Below are positions 41,254 to 49,121 of a DNA stretch of 64,000 nucleotides, piece by piece (the stretch's first letter is position 1; every line of letters begins with the position of its first letter). The notes beneath the pieces were generated by a model that saw only the letters and a list, made by a program, of their open reading frames with translations, did no database searches and was not told the origin of the DNA. The DNA lies in the NCBI RefSeq assembly GCF_014651115.1, contig NZ_BMWG01000003.1:145685-209684 (forward strand), in the 5' to 3' direction. Both the position numbers and the translations under genes were made by a program. This stretch comes from Streptomyces inusitatus (GTDB taxonomy: Bacteria; Actinomycetota; Actinomycetes; Streptomycetales; Streptomycetaceae).

Positions 41254-43935
41254 ATGCGCTCGACGCGGATCCGTCAGACGTTCACCGACTTCTTCGTCTC
41301 CCGCGGGCATCAGCCCGTCCCGTCCAGTTCGCTGATCCCGGACGATCCCACCCTGTTGCTGGCGAATGCCGGGATGAACCAGTTCAAGCCCTATCTCCTG
41401 GGTGAGACCGCCCCGCCGTTCCCCCGGGCCACCAGCATTCAGAAATGCGCGCGGACCTCGGACATCGACCAGGTGGGCCGTACGAATCGGCATGCGACGT
41501 TCTTCGAGATGATGGGGAACTTCTCCTTCGGCGACTACTTCAAGGAGGACGCCGCGGCCTTCGCCTGGGAGCTCATGACCGAGGGGTACGGGCTGGAGAA
41601 GGAGCGGCTCTGGATCACCGTTTTCGAGGACGACGACGAGGCCGAGCGGATCTGGCGGCGCATCGGTGTCCCGGCGGGGAGGATCCAGCGGCTGGGGATG
41701 GAGGACAACTACTGGTCGATGGGGGTGCCGGGGCCGAGTGGGCCGTCGTCGGAGATCAGTTACGACCGGGGTCCGGGGTTTGGGGAAGAGGGCGGGCCGG
41801 CCGTCGACGGGGAGCGGTACATCGAGCTGTGGAACCTGGTCTTCATGCAGACCGTGCGGGGTGAGGGCCCGGCGAAGAAGGACTATCCGATCGTCGGGGA
41901 GCTGCCGAGCAGGAGTATCGACACCGGGCTCGGGCTGGACCGGCTGGCCGCGGTCCTTCAGGGGGCCGAGAACGTCTGCACGACGGATCTGCTGCTGCCC
42001 ACCCTGAACACGGTCCAGGAGCTGGCCGGCCGGGAGTACCCCGGTGAGGGGGAGGAGAAGGTGTCCTTCCAGGTGGTCGCCGAGCATGCCCGGTCCGCCG
42101 CCTTCCTCATCGCGGACGGGGTGCTGCCGGCCAAGGACGGGCGGGGGTACATTCTGCGGCGGCTGATGCGGCGGGCGGTGCGCCATGCCCGGCTGCTCGG
42201 TATCACCGGGCCCGTGCTGCCCGCCGCGACCGCGAGCGTGGTCGCCAATCTGGGGGACGTCTGGCCGGAGCTGACCGGGCGGGCCGGTCTGATCGAGCAG
42301 GTCGTGACCGCCGAGGAGGAGTCGTTCGCCCGGACTCTGGCCCAGGGCACCCGGCTGCTGGACGCCGCGATCACCCGTACCCGCGAGGGCCGGTCGGTGA
42401 CCCTGGCCGGTGAGACGGCCTTCGAGCTGGCCGACACCTACGGCTTCCCGCTGGAGCTGACCGTCGAGGCCGCCCGGGACGCGGGGCTCACGGTCGACGA
42501 GGATCGCTTCGGGACCCTGCTCGACGAGCAGAGGCGCCGGGCGAAGACGGGCGGGAAGGCGAAGACGGCCGAGGCTCTGAAGAGGCTGGAGGCCTACCGC
42601 GAGCTGGCCGCGCGGGTCCCCCGGACCGAGTTCGTCGGCTATGACAGCCTGATCGCCGAGACGACGGTCACCGGGCTCATCACGGGCGGCGTCCCGGGCG
42701 GCGTCGCCGCCGAGGGGGACGAGGTGGGGCTCGTACTGGACCGCTCGCCGTTCTACGCCGAGGCCGGGGGCCAGATCGGGGACACCGGGACCCTGACCAT
42801 GGGCGACGGGACCGTCGTCGAGGTCACGGACACCCGCTACGGCCTGGAGGGCTTCCGTGTCCACACCGCGCGCGTCCTCCGGGGGGAGGTCCGCGCCGGG
42901 GCGGTCGGCGAGGCCCGGGTGGACGCCGGGCGGCGGGCCGGTCTGACGCGTTCGCACTCCGCCACCCACATCCTGCACGCCGTCGTGCTGGCCACCCTCG
43001 GCGACCACGCCCGCCAGCAGGGCTCTCTCGTCGAACCCGACCGGCTCCGCTTCGACTTCGCGCACTTCGCCGCTCTCACCCCGGACCAGCTCGCGCGGAT
43101 CGAGTCGGCGGTCAACGGGCATGTCCTGGACGACCCCGAGGTGCGCGCCTGGTTTGCCGACCGCGCCGAGGCCGAGGCCGCCGGGGCGATCGCCCTGTTC
43201 GGGGAGAAGTACGGGGAGACCGTACGGATCGTCGACATCGGCGACTTCTCCCGTGAGCTGTGCGGCGGCACCCATGTCGCCCACGGCTCCCAGGTCGGCA
43301 CCTTCCGGCTGCTCGGCGAGTCGTCCATCGGCTCCAACCTCCGCCGCGTCGAAGCGCTCACCGGCCACGGCGCGCTGCGGCACCAGGACACCGAACGCCG
43401 GCTGCTGAACGAACTGGCGCGGCTCGTCGGGACCCGCCCGGCCGAAGCCCCCGGGGCCCTGCGCAAGCGCCTCGACGCCCTCGCCGACGCCCAGCGGCAG
43501 CTTTCCCGGCACCGGGCCGAGGAGCTGCGGGAGCGCGCCGGGCAGCTCGCGGGCCGGGCCCGTACCGCCGGTCGCGGGCGGCTGGTCGTCCAGCGGGTCA
43601 CCGGCGTCACCGGCGTCACCCCGGACGAGCTGCGCACTCTGGCCTCCGAGGCCCTCACCCGCCTCGGCGAAGGCCCGGCCGCCGTGATCCTGGGAGCCGA
43701 ACACGAAGGCAAGGCCCTCCTCGCCGCCGCGGTCTCCCCCGGCCTCCACCGGTCCGGCGTCCAGGCCGCCCAGCTCCTCACCGGCGCGGCCCGCGCCGTC
43801 GGCGGCGGCTCCGGCGGGCGCGGCCCGCTGGCCGCCGCCGGAGGCCGCCGCCCCGAGGGACTCGCCCAGGCCCTGGACATCGCCGCGCGGGAAGCCACCC
43901 GGCTGCTCGGCGACAGCGACAGCGACAGCGGCTGA
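41254..43935 (+). CDS. alaS: Alanyl-tRNA synthetase, probable second copy
   Basis: An 893-residue, full-length class II AlaRS. The catalytic core opens RQTFTDFFVSRGHQPVPSSSLIP and has SIQKCARTSDIDQVGRTNRHATFFEMMGN-type motif 2 text (about 66-94), GLGLDRL (motif 3), the editing site HSATHILHA, and CGGTH for zinc and deacylation. A C-Ala/DHHA1-like Gly-rich tail (about 845-870) follows. The gene sits away from the usual actinobacterial alaS neighbourhood (no ruvX/mltG-type neighbours), so it is probably an extra copy. Such copies can give resistance to AlaRS inhibitors or work with amino-acid-modifying pathways. It lies opposite a candidate peptide cluster and abuts a decayed gene. Confidence 0.9.
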   Translation: MRSTRIRQTFTDFFVSRGHQPVPSSSLIPDDPTLLLANAGMNQFKPYLLGETAPPFPRATSIQKCARTSDIDQVGRTNRHATFFEMMGNFSFGDYFKEDAAAFAWELMTEGYGLEKERLWITVFEDDDEAERIWRRIGVPAGRIQRLGMEDNYWSMGVPGPSGPSSEISYDRGPGFGEEGGPAVDGERYIELWNLVFMQTVRGEGPAKKDYPIVGELPSRSIDTGLGLDRLAAVLQGAENVCTTDLLLPTLNTVQELAGREYPGEGEEKVSFQVVAEHARSAAFLIADGVLPAKDGRGYILRRLMRRAVRHARLLGITGPVLPAATASVVANLGDVWPELTGRAGLIEQVVTAEEESFARTLAQGTRLLDAAITRTREGRSVTLAGETAFELADTYGFPLELTVEAARDAGLTVDEDRFGTLLDEQRRRAKTGGKAKTAEALKRLEAYRELAARVPRTEFVGYDSLIAETTVTGLITGGVPGGVAAEGDEVGLVLDRSPFYAEAGGQIGDTGTLTMGDGTVVEVTDTRYGLEGFRVHTARVLRGEVRAGAVGEARVDAGRRAGLTRSHSATHILHAVVLATLGDHARQQGSLVEPDRLRFDFAHFAALTPDQLARIESAVNGHVLDDPEVRAWFADRAEAEAAGAIALFGEKYGETVRIVDIGDFSRELCGGTHVAHGSQVGTFRLLGESSIGSNLRRVEALTGHGALRHQDTERRLLNELARLVGTRPAEAPGALRKRLDALADAQRQLSRHRAEELRERAGQLAGRARTAGRGRLVVQRVTGVTGVTPDELRTLASEALTRLGEGPAAVILGAEHEGKALLAAAVSPGLHRSGVQAAQLLTGAARAVGGGSGGRGPLAAAGGRRPEGLAQALDIAAREATRLLGDSDSDSG

Positions 43936-44205
43936 CCGCCAAGCATCTGGAGGTGGGCGAGTCCATCCAGGAGTACGCCTTCCGCACCCGCCCGGACGGG
44001 CTGCCGTACGACCGGTCCACGCCCGGCCCGGGGGCGTCGTGGAAGCGGTGGCACCGGCGTCGATGACGCTACCGGGGACCCTGGACCAGTGGCGCGAGTG
44101 GCCCGGGTGGAGGTCCCCGGTGCGCTGGTGCCGGTGCACTGCGAGCCCGAGCGGGGGTACGCGGTGTACGCGGAGCCGAATGTATGGGTGCGCCACACCC
44201 TTTGA
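43936..44205 (+). pseudogene. Truncated, frameshifted gene remnant
   Basis: Three consecutive pieces read as plausible protein only in different frames. The first is KHLEVGESIQEYAFRTRP-type text from 43936 to about 44030, the second VEAVAPASMTLPGTLDQWREW from about 44038, and the third VEVPGALVPVHCEPERGY ending YAEPNVWVRHTL and stopping at 44205. Together they look like the C terminus of one protein broken by two frameshifts and lacking its 5' end, which would lie inside the AlaRS gene. I do not recognise the parent family with certainty. It marks a likely recombination junction at the 3' end of the AlaRS gene. Confidence 0.6.
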
Positions 44206-46017
44206 TCAGGAGTCTTCGGCCAGCTCCAGCCAGCGCATCTCCAGCTCCTCGCGCTCGGTGATCAAGCCACGCAGCTCCGCGTCGAGCTTCGCGACCTTGG
44301 CGAAGTCGGTGGCGTTCTCGGCGATCCGGTCGTGAAGCCCGGTCTCCTTGGCGGAGATCTTGTCGAGCTGGCGCTCGATGCGGGACAGCTCCTTCTGCGC
44401 GGCGCGGGACTCGCCCGCCGACTTGGTCTTGGTGGCGCCGGTCGGCTCGGCGGGCCTGGCGGGGGCCGGGGCCGCCGACTCGATCATGGCGCGGCGGCGT
44501 TCGAGGTACTCGTCGATGCCGCGCGGGAGCATCCGGAGGGTGGAGTCGCCGAGGAGGGCGAAGGTCCGGTCGGTGGTGCGCTCGATGAAGAAGCGGTCGT
44601 GGGAGATGACGACCATGGAGCCGGGCCAGCCGTCGAGGAGGTCTTCGAGCTGGGTGAGGGTCTCGATGTCGAGATCGTTGGTGGGCTCGTCGAGGAAGAG
44701 GACATTGGGCTCGTCCATCAGCAGCCGCAGGATCTGAAGGCGGCGGCGCTCACCGCCGGAGAGGTCGGAGAGCGGGGTCCACTGCTTCTCCTTGCCGAAG
44801 CCGAACTGCTCGCAGAGCTGGCCGGCGGTCATCTCGCGGCCCTTGCCGAGATCGACGCGGTCGCGGATCTGCTGGACGGCCTCCAGGACGCGGAGGGAGC
44901 CGGGCAGCTCGGTGACGTCCTGGGAGAGATAGGCGAGCCTGACGGTCTTGCCGACGACGATCCGTCCGGCGGCGGGCTGGATCTCGCCGCCGCTGCGGGC
45001 GGCCTCGGCGAGGGCGCGGAGCAGGGAGGTCTTGCCCGCGCCGTTGACGCCGACGAGACCGATGCGGTCGCCGGGGCCGAGCTGCCAGGTCAGATGCTTG
45101 AGGAGGACCTTGGGCCCGGCCTGGACGGTGACGTCCTCGGCGTCGAAGACGGTCTTGCCGAGGCGGGCGTTGGCGAACTTCATCAGCTCGCTGGTGTCGC
45201 GCGGCGGCGGCACGTCGGCGATCAGCTCATTGGCCGCCTCGATGCGGTAGCGGGGCTTGGAGGTACGGGCGGGAGCGCCGCGCCGGAGCCAGGCCAGCTC
45301 CTTGCGCATGAGGTTCTGGCGCTTGGCCTCCTCGGTGGCCGCGATGCGCTCGCGCTCGGCGCGGGCGAAGACGTAGTCGCTGTAGCCGCCCTCGTACTCG
45401 TAGACCGAACCGCGCTGGACGTCCCACATCCGGGTGCAGACCTGGTCCAGGAACCACCGGTCGTGGGTGACGCAGACGAGCGCGGAGCGGCGGGACCGCA
45501 GATGGTCGGCGAGCCAGGCGATGCCCTCGACGTCGAGGTGGTTGGTGGGCTCGTCCAGGACGATCAGGTCCTGGTCGGCGATGAGGAGCTTGGCGAGGGC
45601 GATCCGGCGGCGCTCGCCGCCGGAGAGCGGCGCGATCACGGTGTCGAGGCCCTGCGGGAAGCCCGGGAGGTCGAGCCCGCCGAAGAGCCCGGTCAGCACA
45701 TCGCGGATCTTGGCGTTGCCCGCCCACTCGTGGTCCGCGAGATCGCCGATCACCTCGTGGCGGACGGTCGCCTCGGGGTCGAGCGAGTCGTGCTGGGTGA
45801 GGACGCCCAGGTGCAGGCCGCTGTTCTGGGTGACACGGCCCGTGTCGGGGTCCTCCAGCTTCGCCAGCATCCGGATCAGGGTGGTCTTTCCGTCGCCGTT
45901 GCGGCCGACCACGCCGATGCGGTCCCCCTCGGAGACGCCGAGGGATACGCCGTCGAGCAGTGCACGGGTCCCGTACACCTTGCTGACAGCCTCGACATTG
46001 ACCAGATTGACGGCCAT
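44206..46017 (-). CDS. ABC-F family ATPase (ribosome-associated, EttA/ribosome-protection type)
   Basis: A 603-residue protein with two ATPase domains and no membrane segments. Domain 1 has GRNGDGKTT, LSGGERRRIALAKLL and VLDEPTNHLD; domain 2 has GVNGAGKTS, LSGGERRRLQILRLL and FLDEPTNDLD. A linker between them, about residues 235-300, carries the P-site-tRNA-interaction motif region. A C-terminal coiled coil (about 530-603) follows. ABC-F proteins act at the ribosome E site as translation or antibiotic-protection factors. ATG 46017 has GGAG 5 bp upstream; the long upstream frame crosses the MerR promoter. Whether it is a housekeeping or a resistance member cannot be told from sequence here. 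Confidence 0.92.
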   Translation of the reverse strand: MAVNLVNVEAVSKVYGTRALLDGVSLGVSEGDRIGVVGRNGDGKTTLIRMLAKLEDPDTGRVTQNSGLHLGVLTQHDSLDPEATVRHEVIGDLADHEWAGNAKIRDVLTGLFGGLDLPGFPQGLDTVIAPLSGGERRRIALAKLLIADQDLIVLDEPTNHLDVEGIAWLADHLRSRRSALVCVTHDRWFLDQVCTRMWDVQRGSVYEYEGGYSDYVFARAERERIAATEEAKRQNLMRKELAWLRRGAPARTSKPRYRIEAANELIADVPPPRDTSELMKFANARLGKTVFDAEDVTVQAGPKVLLKHLTWQLGPGDRIGLVGVNGAGKTSLLRALAEAARSGGEIQPAAGRIVVGKTVRLAYLSQDVTELPGSLRVLEAVQQIRDRVDLGKGREMTAGQLCEQFGFGKEKQWTPLSDLSGGERRRLQILRLLMDEPNVLFLDEPTNDLDIETLTQLEDLLDGWPGSMVVISHDRFFIERTTDRTFALLGDSTLRMLPRGIDEYLERRRAMIESAAPAPARPAEPTGATKTKSAGESRAAQKELSRIERQLDKISAKETGLHDRIAENATDFAKVAKLDAELRGLITEREELEMRWLELAEDS

Positions 46018-46161
46018 TTTTCTCCTGCTCCGGGGGATCGCGGTTCCGGAGGCCAGCGTACGGCGGTGGCGCGCCGTGTGACTCCGGCGACCGAAACCGC
46101 TGGTGAGAGGCCGGACGTACACACACGCTCCGGGAGCGGGCGCGTACACAGGGTTTCCCTC

Positions 46162-46192
46162 TTGAGTCTCCACCGGCTGGAGGCCCCAGGCT
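46162..46192 (+). promoter_or_regulatory. MerR-type autoregulated promoter, 19-bp spacer
   Basis: TTGAGT (46162-46167) and CAGGCT (46187-46192) are separated by 19 bp, the elongated spacing activated by MerR proteins. The palindrome CTCCA-CCGGC-TGGAG (46168-46182) fills the spacer. Transcription would start about 7 bp past the -10 box, at or next to the merR ATG (46199), so the mRNA is probably leaderless. Confidence 0.8.
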
Positions 46193-46198
46193 GGGGGC

Positions 46199-46930
46199 AT
46201 GAACAGCGCGGCTCTCCTCTCCATCGGCGAACTCTCCCGGCGCACCGGACTGCCGGTGCGCACGATCAGGTTCTACTCCGATGCGGGAATCGTCGCGCCG
46301 ACCAGTCGAACCCCCGCCGGTTACCGGCTCTACGACCTCGAAGCACCGCACCGGCTCGAACTCGTCCGGACCCTGCGCGAGCTGGGCATCGACCTCCCCA
46401 CGATCCGGCGGGTGCTGGACCGCGAGGTCTCGGTGGCGGAAGTCGCCGCGGCGCACGCCGATGCCCTGGATGTACAGATCCGGGCGCTGCGGATGCGGCA
46501 GAGCGTTCTGCGAGTCGCGGCCCTGGGCGGGGCAGGCCCCGAGGAGACGCAGTCCATGCACAGGCTCACGCAGTTGTCCCGCGAGGAGCGCGGGCGTCTG
46601 ATCGACGAGTTCATCGACGGTACGTTCGGCGGCCCGGCGGCCGATCCACAGACGCTGGCCATGGTCCGCGCCGCGACCCCCGACCTCCCCGACGATCCCT
46701 CCGCCGAGCAGGTGGCCGCCTGGGTGGAGCTGGCGGAGCTGGTCGGCGACGAGGGCTTCCGCACCCGGATGCGGAAGGCGGCGGCACGGCGGTCGGTCGG
46801 ACTGGCGCCCGGCATCGACGGCGCTCCCGACCTCCAGGCGGACCGCTACTGGCGGCTGGTGTGGAAGGTCAACGGGTGGCAGGTGGTACCGGAGTTGATC
46901 CCGGCGTACTCCTGGCCGGCGGCGGAGTAG
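46199..46930 (+). CDS. MerR-family transcriptional regulator
   Basis: A 243-residue regulator. The HTH (about 5-75) begins LLSIGELSRRTGLPVRTIRFYSDAG-type text with the wing TPAGYRLYD. A coiled-coil dimer helix and a larger C-terminal domain (about 115-243) ending in WKVNGWQVVPELIPAYSW follow. The C-terminal domain suggests a small-molecule ligand rather than a metal, because no paired Cys is present. It is divergent from the ABC-F gene and carries its own MerR-type promoter, so autoregulation is likely and control of the ABC-F gene is possible. Confidence 0.9.
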   Translation: MNSAALLSIGELSRRTGLPVRTIRFYSDAGIVAPTSRTPAGYRLYDLEAPHRLELVRTLRELGIDLPTIRRVLDREVSVAEVAAAHADALDVQIRALRMRQSVLRVAALGGAGPEETQSMHRLTQLSREERGRLIDEFIDGTFGGPAADPQTLAMVRAATPDLPDDPSAEQVAAWVELAELVGDEGFRTRMRKAAARRSVGLAPGIDGAPDLQADRYWRLVWKVNGWQVVPELIPAYSWPAAE

Positions 46931-47003
46931 GCGGTCGACTTTCGGCCGACGTGGCAAGATCTGCCCGCGAAGACGAAGATCGACAAACGGGGAGAGTCGG
47001 CTG

Positions 47004-47705
47004 ATGACACGGCACACCAAGGGAACGTTCCTGTCCAGAGCTGTGCTGGCCGGTCTGGCGTGTGCAGCGCTGGCCGGCTGTCAGGCCACCTCGCCTTCCT
47101 CCTCCGACGCTCCGGACAAGCCCGCCGCCAAGCCCGCCGCCAAGCCCAGCGCCAAGCGGGCCGCCGCCGGGGCGACCACCGTCGCCGAGGCGGAGTGCGC
47201 CTCGGCGACGTTCAGCTGGAGCACTCCGCGGGAGCGGAACAAGATAGTGAAGGCCTCGCGTCCGGTCACCGTCACCAGCGAGATGGTGAACAAGAAGATC
47301 ACATTCACGCCGATCCCCGTCCGGGCCGTGCGCTCCGAGGTGACGTCGAGCGCGAAGCTGGACGAGGAGACCGTCCTCGCGTCCCTGGAGAAGCGGATGA
47401 AGGCCGTACCGGGGAGCCTGGCGCGCGCCGGGAAGCCGCTGCCGAAGTCCTCGGACGAGGCCTCGTTCCAGGACGTCGGCAAGGCTTTCGACGCCGTCTC
47501 CGTGGAGGGCGTGGAGTTCGTCGAGGCGACCTTCGTCCGCACCTGCGCCGGCTCCGGGGCGGCACCGGTCTACGGGTCCGTCACGACCTGGCACAACCGC
47601 TTCGGCGGGATGTTCGAGTGCGGGACCGTCCCGAGGAACGACTACATGAAGGAGACGTACGAGATGGTCTGCGCCGCCGGGAAGGCCGCGCCCGCGGCCT
47701 CGTGA
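47004..47705 (+). CDS. Secreted lipoprotein of unknown function
   Basis: A 233-residue lipoprotein. The signal peptide ends with lipobox LAGC, with Cys26 as the lipidation site. A Lys-Pro-Ala repeat linker (about 38-55) follows. The mature domain (about 60-230) contains four Cys and alternating hydrophobic strands; its family is not recognised. GGGGAGAG precedes the ATG. It is convergent with the Ig-like gene and shares the hairpin at 47717-47752. Confidence 0.78.
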   Translation: MTRHTKGTFLSRAVLAGLACAALAGCQATSPSSSDAPDKPAAKPAAKPSAKRAAAGATTVAEAECASATFSWSTPRERNKIVKASRPVTVTSEMVNKKITFTPIPVRAVRSEVTSSAKLDEETVLASLEKRMKAVPGSLARAGKPLPKSSDEASFQDVGKAFDAVSVEGVEFVEATFVRTCAGSGAAPVYGSVTTWHNRFGGMFECGTVPRNDYMKETYEMVCAAGKAAPAAS

Positions 47706-47716
47706 CCGCGGCCCCT

Positions 47717-47752
47717 CGCGCCCGCGGCCCCGGGGCGGGGGCCGCGGGCGCG
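47717..47752. terminator. Bidirectional hairpin terminator
   Basis: Perfect 15-bp arms CGCGCCCGCGGCCCC (47717-47731) and GGGGCCGCGGGCGCG (47738-47752) with a 6-nt loop lie between the convergent lipoprotein (plus) and Ig-like (minus) genes. Confidence 0.8.
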
Positions 47753-47768
47753 CGCCGGGCGGAGGGGC

Positions 47769-48173
47769 TCAGGTGGTGACGTTGAAGCTGCCGATGGCCT
47801 TCGCGCCGTCGTAGTTCGCGGAGCCCTTGTACTCGGCCACGTAACCGGAGACCGCCGCCGTGATCATCAGCTGGGGGTCGCTGATGTGCTGGCCGGTGTC
47901 CCACTCCGCGACGCCCTCGCGGTCGGTCTTCACGGTGCCGAAGGTCTGGCCGCCCGTGCGCACGTAGAACCGGATCGACTGGCCCTTGAGCGGCTCGTTG
48001 TTCTCATCGGTGAGCGTGGCCCTGAGCTTGGCCCGCGCCTTGCCCTGGAGGGCGCTGCCCGCCACCGTCTCCACCTCGATGTAGGACGCCTCGCGGCGCT
48101 CCCCCAGCTCGGGGTTGCGCTTCTTCTGCGGCTCGTCGGAGGTGTCGGCACCCGGGTACTGAATCTGCGACAT
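47769..48173 (-). CDS. Ig-like (Big_1-type fold) protein, intracellular or non-classically exported
   Basis: A 134-residue protein. After a short charged N terminus (DTSDEPQKKRNPELG) it has one Ig-like domain, beginning ASYIEVETVAGSALQGKAR-type strand text and with TDENNEPLKGQSIRFYV then GVAEWDTGQHI, a pattern of bacterial Ig-like modules. No signal peptide is present. ATG 48173 has AAGGAG 9 bp upstream; the longer frame of 45 extra residues has no support. Function is unknown; such free Ig-like domains may bind proteins or glycans. Confidence 0.7.
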   Translation of the reverse strand: MSQIQYPGADTSDEPQKKRNPELGERREASYIEVETVAGSALQGKARAKLRATLTDENNEPLKGQSIRFYVRTGGQTFGTVKTDREGVAEWDTGQHISDPQLMITAAVSGYVAEYKGSANYDGAKAIGSFNVTT

Positions 48174-48396
48174 GGAACATGCTCCTTGTGCATACGTGGG
48201 GCGTGAAATGGCCCGGACCGCTGGGCGAAGCCGGATCGGACTGTCGCCCAGCGTGCCGGTCAGATGATGCCGTACCAGCCAAAAACGCCGACTTATCGCC
48301 GCAATCACCTCAAACGAATGACTCTCGGACCTTGCGGTGTACGGGAGTTGACGATCCCCCGGTCGGCGCGCCCCGGCCAGATCCGATCAGGTCCGG

Positions 48397-48918
48397 TCAG
48401 ATCCGGCTGATGGACCACCAGTTCTTCGCGATGTTGCTGTCCGTCTCCAGCACGACGACCTCACCGGGCTGCTGGCCGAAGTAGGGCGAGAGCACCTTGT
48501 TGGCCGAACGGGAGATCAGCTTGTAGGTGTCGCCCAGGACGTTCGCCTTGTCCTGCCAGTGGTACTCGTAGGTGTCGTTGCAGGCCCCCTGGGTCACCGA
48601 CGTCTTGAAGTGGAACTCGCCGCCGGGCTTGAGGCACTTGCCGGTCCTGACATTGCGGATGAGGAGATACCCGGAGGGGGTCCGCTCCAGGTTCCACTGC
48701 TCCCCGCCCCGGGTGTCGTAGTCGTGCCAGGCGTACATGAGGATGTTGTCCGAGGAGTTGCCGCCGAAGTCCTGGGGGATGAGGGTGCCGCCGGTGGCGT
48801 TGTTGGTGATCCGGAAGTTGTCGCCGGGGGCGGCGTTCGCGGTGCCTGTGGTCAGTCCGATCAGCAGGGCGGTGAGGACGGTGAAGACCAGCGTCAGCCG
48901 GTTGAAGACATGGGTCAT
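48397..48918 (-). CDS. Secreted ricin-type beta-trefoil lectin-like protein
   Basis: A 173-residue secreted protein. A signal peptide (about 1-29, cleavage after TANA) is followed by one ricin-type beta-trefoil domain with the hallmark QW motif (GEQWNLERTPSGYLLIRN), KCLKPGGE and HWQDKANVLGDTYKLI. Three QxW-like repeats are visible. The domain resembles actinobacterial carbohydrate-binding trefoils and toxin lectin chains, though no catalytic part is present. AGGAGAG sits 8 bp before ATG 48918. Confidence 0.82.
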   Translation of the reverse strand: MTHVFNRLTLVFTVLTALLIGLTTGTANAAPGDNFRITNNATGGTLIPQDFGGNSSDNILMYAWHDYDTRGGEQWNLERTPSGYLLIRNVRTGKCLKPGGEFHFKTSVTQGACNDTYEYHWQDKANVLGDTYKLISRSANKVLSPYFGQQPGEVVVLETDSNIAKNWWSISRI

Positions 48919-48980
48919 GAGGGTGCTTCTCTCCTGAGGAGCCTCCGTGCCGCTCTCACCGGTCGCACAGCCGGCGTCCG

Positions 48981-49021
48981 CCGCTACGAAGATCACTGAA
49001 TGAACGAGACCTTCGTAGCGG
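48981..49021. repeat. Long perfect inverted repeat upstream of the lectin gene
   Basis: CCGCTACGAAG (48981-48991) and CTTCGTAGCGG (49011-49021) pair perfectly across a 19-nt spacer. It lies 63 bp upstream of the lectin start and 100 bp downstream of the hydrolase stop on the minus strand. It could be a terminator of the hydrolase transcript or an operator of the lectin gene. Confidence 0.75.
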
Positions 49022-49121
49022 TTGGGACGACACCGCGTCGAACCGCGCGGGCCGCCCCCCGGCCATCGGAGTGATAAGTCGGACCGCTCCCGAAGGCCGG
49101 CCGGAGCCGCTCGGGGACGGA

